Assembly: GCF_016586355.1 (NCBI RefSeq)
Contig: NZ_BLYI01000062.1
Span: forward strand, 186,001 to 250,000
Reading direction: 5' to 3'
Length of the DNA stretch: 64,000 nucleotides
Source: Anaerostipes butyraticus
GTDB taxonomy: Bacteria > Bacillota > Clostridia > Lachnospirales > Lachnospiraceae
Both the position numbers and the translations under genes were made by a program. The number at the start of each line of letters is the position of its first letter. Positions within the stretch are counted from its first letter, which is position 1. Positions 9,134 through 19,899 of this stretch are shown piece by piece. The notes under the pieces are model-generated. The model saw only the letters and a program-made list of their open reading frames with translations, had not been told where the DNA came from and did not search any database.

Positions 9134-11239
9134 TTATTCGTCTTCGCCGTCATCTTCAACCCAAGGCGCATATCCCGTCTGAAATGAGCTGCCGGATGTT
9201 TCCATACTCTTCGCCGTCTCATCCTCTGACTGCTCAGATTCTTCCGGTTCCCCGGATTCCTGTGCCTCTTCCGGCTGTTTTGAATCCTCCGGCACATCTG
9301 CTGTTTCCGGCTCCGCCTGTTCCTCCCCGGTCTTTTCTTCAGGTTTTTCTGCTTCCTGCGGCAGCTCCTGGGAAGTATCCTCCTCCGGCTTCTTATATTT
9401 ATTAAAAATTTCCATAAACTCTTTTCCTGTGATTGTTTCCTTCTTAATCAGGAACTGAGCCGCTTCATCCAGAATATCCATATTATCCCGGATATAAGCC
9501 AGGGCTTTCTGATAAGCCTCTTTCAATATCTTCATAACAACTTCATCGACTTTTGCCGCCGTAGACTCCGCGCAGTTCATAACCGCTCTGCCATCCAGAT
9601 ACCGATTGGTAATTGACTCCAGACCGATCAGGCCAAACTCGTCAGACATACCATACTGGGTTACCATTGCCCTTGCAATGGAAGTTGCCCGTTCAATATC
9701 ATTAGATGCGCCAGTGGTAATGGAATTAAATTTCACTTCCTCTGCGGCACGGCCGCCGAAAAATGCAACCAGATCTGCCAGCATCTCATCTTTGGAATTC
9801 AGATATTTTTCCTCTTCCGGACGCTGCATGGTATAACCAAGCGCTCCCATAGTACGAGGAACGATCGTAATCTTCTGCACCGGTTCGGACTCTTTCTGAA
9901 GCGCCATTACGAGTGCATGTCCTACTTCATGATACGCAACGATCTGTTTCTCCTCATCGCCTAAAATCCGGTCTTTCTTTTCTTTTCCGGCAATGACTAC
10001 CTCGACCGCCTCAAACAGATCCTGCTGGGAAACTGCCTTTCTTCCGGCTTTTACCGCTCCCAGGGCCGCCTCATTGATCATATTCGCCAGATCAGATCCC
10101 ACAGCTCCGGAAGTTGCCAGCGCAATCTCTTCAAAATCGACCGTTTCATCCATCTTAACGTCTTTCGCGTGAACTTTCAGAGTCTCAATCCTTCCTTTTA
10201 AGTCCGGACGCTCTACGATTACGCGCCGGTCAAAACGTCCCGGACGAAGCAGTGCTTTATCCAGCACTTCCGGACGGTTGGTTGCCGCAAGGATAATGAT
10301 TCCCTTAGAAGTATCAAATCCGTCCATCTCTGCCAGCAGCGCATTCAGCGTCTGTTCCCGTTCATCGTTTCCTCCGCCGTGGATTCCATTGTCACGGCTC
10401 TTACCAATCGCATCGATCTCATCAATAAAAATAATACACGGAGCCATCTGCTGTGCCTGTTTAAACAGATCTCTTACTCGGGAAGCTCCTACACCAACAA
10501 ACATTTCTACAAAGTCAGACCCTGACAAAGAGAAGAACGGTACATTCGCCTCTCCAGCGACCGCCTTTGCCAGCAGAGTCTTACCTGTTCCAGGAGGGCC
10601 CACAAGAAGCGCTCCTTTCGGCAGTTTTGCTCCGATCTGCGTATATTTCCCCGGATTATGCAGGAAGTCAACCATCTCTGTCAGTGTTTCCTTTGCCTCA
10701 TTCTGTCCGGCTACATCCGCAAATGTAACTCCTGTCTTCTTTTCTACATATACTTTGGCATTGGATTTTCCTACTCCCATCATGCCGCTGCTTCTTCGCA
10801 TCATCAGGACAAGGAAGCCAAAAATAAGAATTGTAGGAATCAGGTTCAGCAGGATTGTCCAGAATGTGCTCATCGGATCATCCGGTTCCTGATAAAATTC
10901 TACATTCTTACTGTTGGACAGCCGTTCTACCAGCTGATAATCCCCACTGATTCTTTCTACGATATATGTCGTCTTCTGAATCGGGTTTTCAGAATTCTTC
11001 GGCGTCACTTTCAGCTGATTGTCTGTGACTTCAACACTTTTCACTTCATTATCATCCAGCATCTCGATAAATTTATCATAAGTAATGGTTGTTTCTGTCC
11101 CATTCTGCCATTTCGATAATACCTGGTTAAAGAAGAACGTTCCAAGAATTGAAATCACAAGAAAGATGCCAAGCATCTTCGCAGTCTTTTTCTTGTTTTC
11201 ATCGTCTTTTTTATTTTTGTTATTCTGTTGATCCTTCAA
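9134..11239 (-). CDS. ftsH: ATP-dependent zinc metalloprotease FtsH
   Basis: A 701-residue membrane-anchored AAA+ protease that degrades membrane and short-lived cytosolic proteins as a hexamer. In order: a first membrane segment near residues 22-44, an extracytoplasmic domain, a second segment near 125-147, Walker A (GPPGTGKT) near 215, Walker B (FIDEIDAIG), the second region of homology, the zinc site HEVGH, and an unusually acidic Glu/Pro-rich tail of about 90 residues. It is somewhat longer than typical FtsH because of that tail. A good ribosome site (GGAGG) precedes the ATG. Confidence 0.97.
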   Translation of the reverse strand: MKDQQNNKNKKDDENKKKTAKMLGIFLVISILGTFFFNQVLSKWQNGTETTITYDKFIEMLDDNEVKSVEVTDNQLKVTPKNSENPIQKTTYIVERISGDYQLVERLSNSKNVEFYQEPDDPMSTFWTILLNLIPTILIFGFLVLMMRRSSGMMGVGKSNAKVYVEKKTGVTFADVAGQNEAKETLTEMVDFLHNPGKYTQIGAKLPKGALLVGPPGTGKTLLAKAVAGEANVPFFSLSGSDFVEMFVGVGASRVRDLFKQAQQMAPCIIFIDEIDAIGKSRDNGIHGGGNDEREQTLNALLAEMDGFDTSKGIIILAATNRPEVLDKALLRPGRFDRRVIVERPDLKGRIETLKVHAKDVKMDETVDFEEIALATSGAVGSDLANMINEAALGAVKAGRKAVSQQDLFEAVEVVIAGKEKKDRILGDEEKQIVAYHEVGHALVMALQKESEPVQKITIVPRTMGALGYTMQRPEEEKYLNSKDEMLADLVAFFGGRAAEEVKFNSITTGASNDIERATSIARAMVTQYGMSDEFGLIGLESITNRYLDGRAVMNCAESTAAKVDEVVMKILKEAYQKALAYIRDNMDILDEAAQFLIKKETITGKEFMEIFNKYKKPEEDTSQELPQEAEKPEEKTGEEQAEPETADVPEDSKQPEEAQESGEPEESEQSEDETAKSMETSGSSFQTGYAPWVEDDGEDE

Positions 11240-11325
11240 ATTAGTTCCTCCTTCGATTCATAAGCACCATTATATGTTTTCTTATTTTATAAATCAATAA
11301 AACTATTCTAAACTTTTTATTATTT

Positions 11326-11721
11326 TTAACGGAAAACAGCGTCTTTTTCATAGTACTGGCTTTTCAGTACCAGATACGGATACGACGTCCCTTCTTTCTG
11401 GTGCTCTTTCGTTACACCGATCAAAGTTGTATCAATATAAATATGGCTCTCATCCATCTGAAAACTCTTCACTTTGATCTGATATCCCTTTCCTTTCTGT
11501 CTGCCATATCCAACAACATAATAAGTGTAATCCTGAGTAGAATACGTAAAATGACACGCCTCTTTTTTCTCCTCTTTGATGATCTGTTTCAGTTCTTTCG
11601 GCAGCACACTTTGTCTGCATACTGCATACTGTACATCTTCTCTCTGACTTTCATTTTGCTGTTTTTGACAGCCTGTGACTGTCAGAATCAGAACCCCCAT
11701 TATGCATATCAGTTTTTTCAT
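11326..11721 (-). CDS. small lipoprotein, PrcB-like
   Basis: A 131-residue protein with a lipoprotein signal peptide ending in LTVTGC, so it is probably anchored outside the membrane after processing. The remainder (VVGYGRQKGKGYQIKV and YPYLVLKSQYYEK) resembles the small PrcB-type domain with a GG/GK-Y-I-V strand pattern. It lies just upstream of ftsH on the same strand, possibly cotranscribed. Function unknown. Confidence 0.65.
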   Translation of the reverse strand: MKKLICIMGVLILTVTGCQKQQNESQREDVQYAVCRQSVLPKELKQIIKEEKKEACHFTYSTQDYTYYVVGYGRQKGKGYQIKVKSFQMDESHIYIDTTLIGVTKEHQKEGTSYPYLVLKSQYYEKDAVFR

Positions 11722-11877
11722 GGTTTTCTTTCCTGCTTTTTGATTATTCTATGCAGTTTCCAGAAAAATAAGACGCTTTCTATTATAGCATAACTGCACC
11801 TGTACTGTCACACCCTCTTTCCTGCCAGAATGCACAGCGTTTTCGTGTATTATTTTTCCAATATGGTTTATAATATG

Positions 11878-11893
11878 GTAAGAAGCTTCTTAC
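11878..11893. promoter_or_regulatory. 16-bp perfect palindrome upstream of rubrerythrin
   Basis: GTAAGAAGCTTCTTAC is a perfect dyad ending 9 nt before the -35 box of the rubrerythrin promoter. It is a candidate operator; the protein that binds it is not known. Confidence 0.5.
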
Positions 11894-11902
11894 AAAACCA
11901 GC

Positions 11903-11938
11903 TTGACTTTTTCTAGAATTGTATTACAATAATAGTAA
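11903..11938 (+). promoter_or_regulatory. rubrerythrin promoter with PerR-like box
   Basis: TTGACT (11903-11908) and TACAAT (11925-11930) are spaced by 16 nt. Overlapping the -10, TTACAATAATAGTAA (11924-11938) matches the PerR box TTATAATNATTATAA at 11 of 14 specified bases. Repression by PerR and induction by peroxide is a reasonable inference for a rubrerythrin gene. Confidence 0.6.
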
Positions 11939-11971
11939 CAGTTATTATTTTTATTTAGGAGGTTAATGATT

Positions 11972-12514
11972 ATGCCAGAATTAAAAGGAACGAAAACAGA
12001 AGCAAATTTAATGGCCGCTTTTGCCGGCGAATCTCAGGCCCGTACAAAATATGATTTCTACTCCAGCAGGGCAAAAAGCGATGGATATGTACAGTTTGCC
12101 AATATCTTTGCAGAAACCGCTTTGAACGAAAAAGAACACGCAAAAATCTGGTTTAAACTGCTCCATGGCGGCAGCGTTCCATCTACACCTGAAAATCTGA
12201 AGGATGCTGCCAGCGGTGAAAACTTTGAATGGATAGAAATGTACCCGACCTTCGCTAAAGAAGCAAGAGAAGAAGGATTTGATGAGATCGCAAACCTTTT
12301 CGAAATGGTTGCCGATATTGAAAAGCATCATGACGAACGTTATCAGAAGTTAACTGCCAACCTAGAGGATGATATCGTTTATAAGAGAGATGTTGAAGTT
12401 GCATGGATCTGCACCAACTGCGGACATGTCCATTATGGAAAAGAAGCTCCAAAAGAATGTCCGGTCTGCGCGCATCCTCAGAAATATTTCAAGCTTGATG
12501 TAAAAGACTACTAA
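11972..12514 (+). CDS. rbr: rubrerythrin
   Basis: A 180-residue non-haem iron protein that reduces hydrogen peroxide in anaerobes. The N-terminal ferritin-like four-helix domain has the diiron ligand motifs ([22 protein letters not shown]). The C-terminal rubredoxin domain binds one iron through WICTNCGH and CPVCAHP. An upstream in-frame ATG exists at 11966, but AGGAGG lies only 3 nt from it; the second ATG at 11972 (9 nt) is the better start. It is a single-gene unit with its own promoter and terminator. Confidence 0.95.
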   Translation: MPELKGTKTEANLMAAFAGESQARTKYDFYSSRAKSDGYVQFANIFAETALNEKEHAKIWFKLLHGGSVPSTPENLKDAASGENFEWIEMYPTFAKEAREEGFDEIANLFEMVADIEKHHDERYQKLTANLEDDIVYKRDVEVAWICTNCGHVHYGKEAPKECPVCAHPQKYFKLDVKDY

Positions 12515-12540
12515 AATCTTCTTATTTTTCTTAATCATTC

Positions 12541-12583
12541 ACAAGGCCGGACGTCTGATCAACAGACATCCGGCCTTGTTTCG
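12541..12583 (+). terminator. terminator of rubrerythrin
   Basis: A GC-rich stem ACAAGGCCGG...CCGGCCTTGT with an inner TCTG/CAGA pair is followed by a short T-rich stretch. It ends the rubrerythrin transcript. Confidence 0.8.
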
Positions 12584-12601
12584 TATATTATATTTATGAG
12601 A

Positions 12602-12796
12602 TTATTGGGGCCTGTTTCTTTTACGGAAAGCAACCGCAGCCCAGACTGCAGCTGCTACCGCCGCACCTGCAAGAATCTTCTGACCTGCGCTGTGTCTTGG
12701 CGCTCCCGCGCTGCTCTCTATGATGCCGGCTTCCCGATCCATTGCCTTTAACCTCTCTGCGTTTCTGATTTCTTCAATCGTTAAATATTTTCTCAT
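12602..12796 (-). CDS. small membrane-associated hypothetical protein
   Basis: A 64-residue protein (MRKYLTIEEIRNAERL...). The frame extends to 12844, but GAGGTGGG about 5 nt before the ATG at 12796 favours the shorter form. The N-terminal half is charged; a hydrophobic Ala-rich helix (ILAGAAVAAAVWAAVAF) ends in a basic RKRNR tail, so it may be a single-pass membrane protein. No family recognised. Confidence 0.6.
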   Translation of the reverse strand: MRKYLTIEEIRNAERLKAMDREAGIIESSAGAPRHSAGQKILAGAAVAAAVWAAVAFRKRNRPQ

Positions 12797-12930
12797 TATT
12801 CCCACCTCTTTATCGCAAACCTTCAACAGTGTGACTTTTTTCATTATCCTTGTTTTTCTTTATTATACGCAAAAAAGATGAACGATTTGTGACAGAAAAG
12901 CTGAAAAAGTCTTACTTTTTCCTTAAGCAA

Positions 12931-13344
12931 TTATTTGACCGAAATTATTTTCCGATTTATCTGCCCCTCCACTGCTCCATACGTGAATGTGATCTCGCTG
13001 CCTTCTCCTTTCTGATTCAGAACTTCCCTTACGCTGTCATCTTCCACAAAGAAAGTCTGATATCCCCCTTCCTGCATTTTTATTTCCACAGATCCGGAAT
13101 CCGCCCATCCGTCAAAAGTCCCCTTTCCTTCCTTCGGCTGTTCCTGCTCGTCTTTTTCAGTGGCAGTATTTTTTTCTTCGGCGGTATCTGATGGTACTGA
13201 TCTTACTCTCTCAGTTACCGGAACTTCCGAGGCCTTTTCATCTCCCCAGGCTGTAACCCCGTTTCCTGTCTCCCTTTTTGCGCAGCCTGCGATCAGCAGA
13301 ACCCCTGCCGTCAGCGCAGCAGCAGCCAGTAATTTCCTTTTCAT
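12931..13344 (-). CDS. putative lipoprotein
   Basis: A 137-residue protein with a clear lipoprotein signal (hydrophobic stretch then LLIAGC). A low-complexity Glu/Thr/Lys linker is followed by a C-terminal segment with possible beta structure. It is probably secreted and lipid-anchored. No recognisable domain; convergent or divergent neighbours give no hint of function. Confidence 0.6.
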   Translation of the reverse strand: MKRKLLAAAALTAGVLLIAGCAKRETGNGVTAWGDEKASEVPVTERVRSVPSDTAEEKNTATEKDEQEQPKEGKGTFDGWADSGSVEIKMQEGGYQTFFVEDDSVREVLNQKGEGSEITFTYGAVEGQINRKIISVK

Positions 13345-13484
13345 TTATTTCATACTCCCTTCCTATGATTTTCACAGTATATCGTATTCCTTCTGTCAGA
13401 GCAAGCGCCATTATTTTCCTGTGGAATCATCATATTCCTTTTCGTTTTTTCATATCATTAGAGGTAGAACTTTGAGGAGGATAT

Positions 13485-14462
13485 ATGTTGAACGAAAAAT
13501 ATCAAATGCTATTAGATCAATATGATATTTGTGTAAACCGTCTGAAAAGAGGACGCGGCGGAATCTTATGCTTTACCGGACGTGAAGTATATGCCCTTTC
13601 ACAAACATCACTGTCTGAAGAACGACTTCTGGCTGTTTCTAACTGGACGAAAACCCTGCAGTCAGCCGGATTTCCATATACAGATCAATACATCATTAAC
13701 AAAAGCGGCTGTTTCCTTTCCTATGATAAATACTATGAATCCTTTGCCTTAAGAAAAACTTTTTCCGGATCTGAATGTGACATCCACTCCTTAAAAGACC
13801 TTAAGGCGGCTGCCTGCACTCTGGGAAATCTGCATAAAATATCCGCAGAACTTTCTTACTCATCTGATCATCTGCGGAAATATACCTCTGTTTTCAAACA
13901 TTACCAGCAGAAATATTCTGAAATGAAGAGCATCAGCCGCTTTATCCGCGGCAAAAAGAACAAAGGCACCTTTGAATACCGGTTTCTGGAACATTTTCCT
14001 GAATATCAGAAACAGATGGAGACATCACTGGAGCTTCTGCGCAGCTCACCTCCTTCAAAAAACGGGTGGTGTCACGGCGCGTGCAGCCATCACAATGTCA
14101 TCATGACAGAAGGCGGTCCCGCACTGATCCATTTCGAACATTTTTTCTATGGATATCCGATTCTGGATCTGTACTGCTTTCTGAGAAAAGTTCTCGAAAA
14201 GAATGATTATCGGTTTTCCTGCTGTGAAACTGTCATCCGGAGTTATACCCGCGAATTTCCTCTTACCATAAGGGATCTGCGCTGTCTGTACGCCCTCCTG
14301 CTCTTCCCGGAGAAGTTCTGGAAAATCTCAAATCAGTATATGTCTCATAAAAAACACTGGGTTTCCCCCCGTTATATCAATAAATTAGAAGAATTTACCC
14401 TGGCAAAAGAGCTTCGAACGATTTTTCTCGAAAAATATGTACAAATTTATAATGTATTTTAG
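13485..14462 (+). CDS. CotS-like spore coat protein (probable pseudokinase)
   Basis: A 325-residue protein of the CotS / aminoglycoside-phosphotransferase-like fold found in spore coats. The segment CHGACSHHNVIM corresponds to the catalytic loop of the family (usually CHGDxxxxN), and ALIHFEH to the usual DFD/DFE metal motif. Both key Asp residues appear replaced (by Ala and His), so kinase activity is unlikely. The pattern YPILDLYCFLRK after it is typical of CotS proteins. AGGAGG precedes the ATG. It indicates a spore-forming host. Confidence 0.75.
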   Translation: MLNEKYQMLLDQYDICVNRLKRGRGGILCFTGREVYALSQTSLSEERLLAVSNWTKTLQSAGFPYTDQYIINKSGCFLSYDKYYESFALRKTFSGSECDIHSLKDLKAAACTLGNLHKISAELSYSSDHLRKYTSVFKHYQQKYSEMKSISRFIRGKKNKGTFEYRFLEHFPEYQKQMETSLELLRSSPPSKNGWCHGACSHHNVIMTEGGPALIHFEHFFYGYPILDLYCFLRKVLEKNDYRFSCCETVIRSYTREFPLTIRDLRCLYALLLFPEKFWKISNQYMSHKKHWVSPRYINKLEEFTLAKELRTIFLEKYVQIYNVF

Positions 14463-14520
14463 TCGCATTTAGGGTATAATTAAACAAAGGCATTTTTAAC
14501 AACTAAAGGAGGAGTAATTT

Positions 14521-16245
14521 ATGAACTACAAAGAAACCTATCAGGAATGGCTTACCAATCCTTATTTTGATGAAGACACCAAAAAAGAATTAAAAGCCAT
14601 TGAAAATGATGACAATGAGATCAAAGAGCGTTTTTACGCTGATCTTGCCTTTGGTACCGCCGGTCTCCGTGGAATCATCGGCGCTGGTATCAACCGCATG
14701 AATATTTATGTTGTAAGAAAAGCAACTCAGGGTCTGGCTGATTATATTTTAGAGCAGAACACAGACAAAAAACGTGTTGCGATCGCTTTCGATTCCAGAC
14801 ATATGTCTCCGGAATTTGCGGATGAAGCTGCACGCTGCCTTGCTGCCAACGGAATCAAAGCTTTTATCTTTGAATCTCTTCGCCCTACACCGGAATTATC
14901 TTTCGCAGTAAGACATTTAAACTGCATCGCCGGTATCAACATTACCGCAAGTCATAACCCTCCGGCTTATAACGGATACAAAGTATACTGGGAAGACGGA
15001 GCACAGTTCACAGACCCTCACGCATCTGGAGTTACCGCCAAGGTTAACGCTATCACAGATATCTCCACCTGCAAGACAATTTCCAAAGAAGAAGCAATGG
15101 AAGCCGGATTATATGAAGTGATCGGTGCCGAAGTAGACGATGCTTACATTGCTGAAGTAGAAAAACAGGTATTCAATCAGAAAGCCATCGATGAGATGTC
15201 TTCCAAACTTAAAATCGTATATACTCCTCTTCACGGTACGGGAAATCTTCCAGTACGGAGGGTGCTGAGCGACCTGGGATTCGAAAATGTCTATGTCGTT
15301 CCTGAACAGGAACTTCCGGACGGAGACTTCCCTACCGTAAGTTATCCAAACCCAGAGGCAAAAGAAGCATTTGAGTTAGGTCTTGCTCTTGCAAAAGAAA
15401 AAGACGCTGACCTGGTTCTTGCTACTGACCCTGATGCTGACCGTCTGGGCGTATATGTAAAAGATTCCAAGAGCGGCGACTATATTCCATTGACAGGAAA
15501 CATGTCCGGATCTTTATTATGCGAATATGTTTTGAGCCAGAGAAAAGCTATCAATGGTTCTCTTCCGGAAGACGGCGCTGTTGTTAAATCTATCGTTACT
15601 ACAAACCTGGTAGACGCTATCGCAGATGCCTATAATGTAAAACTGATCGAAGTTCTGACAGGATTCAAATGGATTGGAAAAGAAATCCTCGGATTCGAAA
15701 AATCCGGAAAGGGTACATATCTCTTCGGACTGGAAGAAAGCTACGGATGCCTGATCGGTACTTACGCAAGAGATAAGGATGCCGTATCCGCAACTGTTGC
15801 TCTGTGTGAAGCTGCTGCTTACTATGCAACTCAGGGCAAGACATTATGGGATATTATGCTTGAAATGTATGAAAAATACGGATACTATCTTGACCGCATC
15901 ACCGCTATGGACTTCCCTGGACTGGAAGGAATGGATAAGATGCAGAGCATGCTGAATGCATTCCGTGAGAATCCGCCAAAAGAGATTGCCGGATATAAAG
16001 TTGAGAAAGTACGTGACTACAGCAACGATACAATCTTAGATGTTTCTACAGGAGAAACATCTCCGATCGGACTTCCAAACTCCAATGTTCTTTACTATGA
16101 ACTGGAAGGCGGAGCATGGGTATGCGTTCGTCCATCCGGAACAGAGCCTAAGATCAAATTCTACTATGGCGTAAAAGCCGACAGCATGGAAGCTGCACAG
16201 GCTGAAAGCGACAAGCTGGACGCATGGGCAAAGAGCCAGGGCTAA
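14521..16245 (+). CDS. pgcA: phosphoglucomutase / phosphomannomutase
   Basis: A 574-residue alpha-D-phosphohexomutase that interconverts glucose-1-phosphate and glucose-6-phosphate, supplying UDP-glucose and cell-envelope sugars. It has the phosphoserine loop TASHNPPAYNGYK, the magnesium loop DPDADRLG, the sugar-binding GLEESYG loop and the C-terminal phosphate-binding RPSGTEPK. A strong ribosome site AAAGGAGGAG precedes the ATG, and a likely -10 (TATAAT, 14475-14480) is just upstream. Length fits the PgcA subgroup. Confidence 0.93.
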   Translation: MNYKETYQEWLTNPYFDEDTKKELKAIENDDNEIKERFYADLAFGTAGLRGIIGAGINRMNIYVVRKATQGLADYILEQNTDKKRVAIAFDSRHMSPEFADEAARCLAANGIKAFIFESLRPTPELSFAVRHLNCIAGINITASHNPPAYNGYKVYWEDGAQFTDPHASGVTAKVNAITDISTCKTISKEEAMEAGLYEVIGAEVDDAYIAEVEKQVFNQKAIDEMSSKLKIVYTPLHGTGNLPVRRVLSDLGFENVYVVPEQELPDGDFPTVSYPNPEAKEAFELGLALAKEKDADLVLATDPDADRLGVYVKDSKSGDYIPLTGNMSGSLLCEYVLSQRKAINGSLPEDGAVVKSIVTTNLVDAIADAYNVKLIEVLTGFKWIGKEILGFEKSGKGTYLFGLEESYGCLIGTYARDKDAVSATVALCEAAAYYATQGKTLWDIMLEMYEKYGYYLDRITAMDFPGLEGMDKMQSMLNAFRENPPKEIAGYKVEKVRDYSNDTILDVSTGETSPIGLPNSNVLYYELEGGAWVCVRPSGTEPKIKFYYGVKADSMEAAQAESDKLDAWAKSQG

Positions 16246-16269
16246 AAAACTGATATTTAAGCAGAATTT

Positions 16270-16310
16270 AAGACGGCGCCTGAATCGATTGGTTCAGACG
16301 CCGTCTTTTA
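16270..16310. terminator. bidirectional terminator between pgcA and the GH1 gene
   Basis: A stem AAGACGGCG...CGCCGTCTT extended by CTGAA/TTCAG is followed by TTTTAATTTTTT on the plus strand. It sits between convergent genes and can serve both. Confidence 0.85.
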
Positions 16311-16345
16311 ATTTTTTGATTTTTCACCTGCTGATTTATCTATGT

Positions 16346-17782
<1,437 letters not shown>

Positions 17783-17809
17783 TTAAAATTTCAACGATTC
17801 AATATCTTT

Positions 17810-17837
17810 ATTGTATCACCGGCCGGATTCCTGTAAA
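17810..17837 (-). promoter_or_regulatory. promoter of the GH1 gene
   Basis: On the minus strand TTTACA (17837-17832) and TACAAT (17815-17810) are spaced by 16 nt, about 45 nt upstream of the GH1 start. It indicates the GH1 gene has its own promoter besides the regulator gene's. Confidence 0.6.
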
Positions 17838-17854
17838 CACTTTTTGCACAGAAC

Positions 17855-17910
17855 GAAACGCTGTACACAAAATTTCGTGAAATTCTTTCTTTTTCTGTGT
17901 ACAGCGTTTC
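17855..17910. promoter_or_regulatory. nested inverted repeats between the RpiR regulator and GH1 genes
   Basis: An outer perfect 15-bp repeat GAAACGCTGTACACA (17855-17869) pairs with 17896-17910. Within it AATTTCGTGAAATT (17871-17884) forms a dyad like the TTTC-GAAA operators of RpiR-family regulators. No T tract follows on the minus strand, so an operator just upstream of the GH1 promoter is more likely than a terminator. Confidence 0.5.
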
Positions 17911-17914
17911 TCTT

Positions 17915-18769
17915 TTATCTATTTTTATTTCTCTCTGCGGTGTCAACTCCCAGATATTCTTTCCGGTAATCTTCCACATTTTCCAGGGTTTCATCATAAT
18001 TGGACGCATAGTAACTTGCAATGATGCAGTCCAGAAGATATTTCACCGAAGTATAAAACATGCAGTCTCCCAGTTTTTTAAAACTATGAACATAAGACGC
18101 CGTGACTGTTTCTGTACAGTAGGATGACACAATCGTTTTCTTTGATTTGCTGAACAATACAGTAAACATTCCCCGATTATGCATAATCCTGGCGGTCTTT
18201 ACCATTCTCTTAGAAGCGCCGCTTCTGCTGATCATAAAAATCATATGGTCTTTTGGATCTGCATTCATAGCAAACAGAATCTGTTCATCTATACTTGTAT
18301 ATACATTACAGATTTTCCCTGTAATAAAAAAGTAGTGAGAAGCATATTCCGCCAGTGCCTTGTTTGCATCATAAACGATAAAATCCACATATTTTCTGCG
18401 ATTCATTTCTTTCAGGATCTTCTGCATCTGGGAAATGGAAAGCCTCTTCTTAGTTTCTTTTACTACATTGCGGTACAATGCTTCCATTTTATTTACTGTA
18501 TGTATCACCTGCTCAGAGTTGCGAATCATAAAATCATCATATCTCAGCTCCTTCAGATCATTTTGAATCCTTCCCTTAAATTCTGTAAATCCTTCATATC
18601 CGAGTTTTTTATAATAGCGTACCACAGTATTGGGATGCGTTCCGGCCTGTCCTGCCAGTTCCCTGATTGTCAGATGCTGGATTTCATCCAGATGGGAACA
18701 GATATATTTATGAAGTTCTTTTTCAGATTTTGAAAATTTAGCTGAATGATTTATGACGTCATCTTTCAT
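17915..18769 (-). CDS. RpiR/MurR-family transcriptional regulator
   Basis: A 284-residue regulator. The N-terminal winged HTH (LTIRELAGQAGTHPNTVVRYYKKLGYEGFTEFK, about residues 33-66) is typical of RpiR proteins. A C-terminal SIS sugar-phosphate-binding domain follows (about 120-255). It probably senses a phosphosugar and controls the downstream 6-phospho-beta-glucosidase gene, with the dyads at 17855-17910 as candidate sites. Confidence 0.87.
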   Translation of the reverse strand: MKDDVINHSAKFSKSEKELHKYICSHLDEIQHLTIRELAGQAGTHPNTVVRYYKKLGYEGFTEFKGRIQNDLKELRYDDFMIRNSEQVIHTVNKMEALYRNVVKETKKRLSISQMQKILKEMNRRKYVDFIVYDANKALAEYASHYFFITGKICNVYTSIDEQILFAMNADPKDHMIFMISRSGASKRMVKTARIMHNRGMFTVLFSKSKKTIVSSYCTETVTASYVHSFKKLGDCMFYTSVKYLLDCIIASYYASNYDETLENVEDYRKEYLGVDTAERNKNR

Positions 18770-18815
18770 GTTTTACTCCTTCGTGCCGGTATTCTTCCAC
18801 CCCCGGCGGCTCCTG

Positions 18816-19361
18816 TTATTTTTTCTTCCGGTCAAAGAAGATATTTTTCCCCGTCGCACTCAGGGCAATCCCCTGCCATGCCGTATCTTTTAATGATTTC
18901 CCCATTTCCATCCATGCTTTTCCTGCAGAAAACATGATCCTGTTATCAATTCTTGCGTCTGCCGCCACTGCAGCGGCAGATCCCAGAGCTATGCCAAGGT
19001 CGACATAACCAAAGGCACACCGGCCTCCTTCCTGCTTACAGGCGCCACAGTTATCAAATCCACAGAAAGAGCACCCTGCAATTCCCCGGTATTCTTTTTT
19101 TACACCAATCAATACCACTGCCTGGGCATCTTTCACATTCTGAGCATCTCTCAAATACCAGTCGGCTGCATTCGCTCCGAAATCTCTTTCTCCGATTTCT
19201 TCCATTTTTTCCGCAAGGATCTCTTTTTCTTTCCCGGTCAGCACCACTGTGCAGATTTCATCGATTCCTTTTGCTTTTGGCGCTGTTCTTGCCGCGGCAC
19301 ACATCTGAGCCGCCGCCTGCAGAACGGCCTGTTCTTCCATCTGTTCACTTCGATAAATCAT
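18816..19361 (-). CDS. DUF2148 ferredoxin-like protein
   Basis: A 181-residue protein with a cysteine-rich core (CSFCGFDNCGACKQEGGRC) and a C-terminal half ending in a GIALSATGKNIFFDR motif. This matches DUF2148 proteins, thought to bind an iron-sulfur cluster; the function is not established. The MarR gene ends about 40 nt upstream in the same direction, suggesting a two-gene unit with the regulator first. Confidence 0.75.
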   Translation of the reverse strand: MIYRSEQMEEQAVLQAAAQMCAAARTAPKAKGIDEICTVVLTGKEKEILAEKMEEIGERDFGANAADWYLRDAQNVKDAQAVVLIGVKKEYRGIAGCSFCGFDNCGACKQEGGRCAFGYVDLGIALGSAAAVAADARIDNRIMFSAGKAWMEMGKSLKDTAWQGIALSATGKNIFFDRKKK

Positions 19362-19403
19362 TTTTTCTCCTTTCTATACATTCTCCTGAAGTTCCATTGC
19401 TTT

Positions 19404-19823
19404 TCATCTTTCTTCCATCAGTTTCCCTAATAACTCCTGCAGCTTTGACACGCCGGCTTTTCCAAGGCGTCTTTCAATCTCTTCCTGCTCCTGATGCCAG
19501 ATTGTCCTTCCTTTTTTCACAATTTCTTCTCCTTCTGCTGTCAGGCAAAGATCTTTTTTCCGTTCTCCTTCATCTGCCAGATCTTTCACAAATCCTTTTG
19601 CCGTCAGAGGTTTCAAGGCCCTCACAACAGTCGTCCTTTCAAGTCCTGCGTATTCCGCCAGTTCACTGACGCTGCAGTGGGGAAAATGCCCCAGATCACT
19701 GAGAAGAGAATACTGATTAACTGTAATTCCTATCACTGCCATATGGGCATCATATAAGTCAGAAATTGTCTGCGCTGCTCTTCGCAGAGTAATACAATAG
19801 CAGTCACTTTTTCTTTTCTGCAT
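19404..19823 (-). CDS. MarR-family transcriptional regulator
   Basis: A 139-residue winged-helix regulator. The recognition region CSVSELAEYAGLERTTVVRALKPLTAKGFV and the wing (DLADEGERKKDLCLTAEG) are clear. A GGAGG ribosome site precedes the ATG. It leads a small operon with the DUF2148 gene. A perfect GTGTATATACAC dyad between promoter and start is a likely self-binding operator. The ligand is unknown. Confidence 0.88.
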   Translation of the reverse strand: MQKRKSDCYCITLRRAAQTISDLYDAHMAVIGITVNQYSLLSDLGHFPHCSVSELAEYAGLERTTVVRALKPLTAKGFVKDLADEGERKKDLCLTAEGEEIVKKGRTIWHQEQEEIERRLGKAGVSKLQELLGKLMEER

Positions 19824-19840
19824 ATTATGCCTCCGTTTTC

Positions 19841-19879
19841 GTGTATATACACTATCTCATAGTTCCTTTCCTTTGTCAA
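19841..19879 (-). promoter_or_regulatory. marR promoter and palindromic operator
   Basis: TTGACA (19879-19874) lies 17 nt from GATAGT (19856-19851) on the minus strand. GTGTATATACAC (19841-19852), a perfect 12-bp dyad, overlaps the start of transcription, where bound MarR would block RNA polymerase. Confidence 0.6.
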
Positions 19880-19899
19880 TCTTCCTGGCATTCTCCCTT

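Noticed and set aside
10278-10892. 204-codon plus-strand open frame
   Set aside because: Antisense to the conserved ATPase region of ftsH; long antisense frames are common opposite codon-biased genes.
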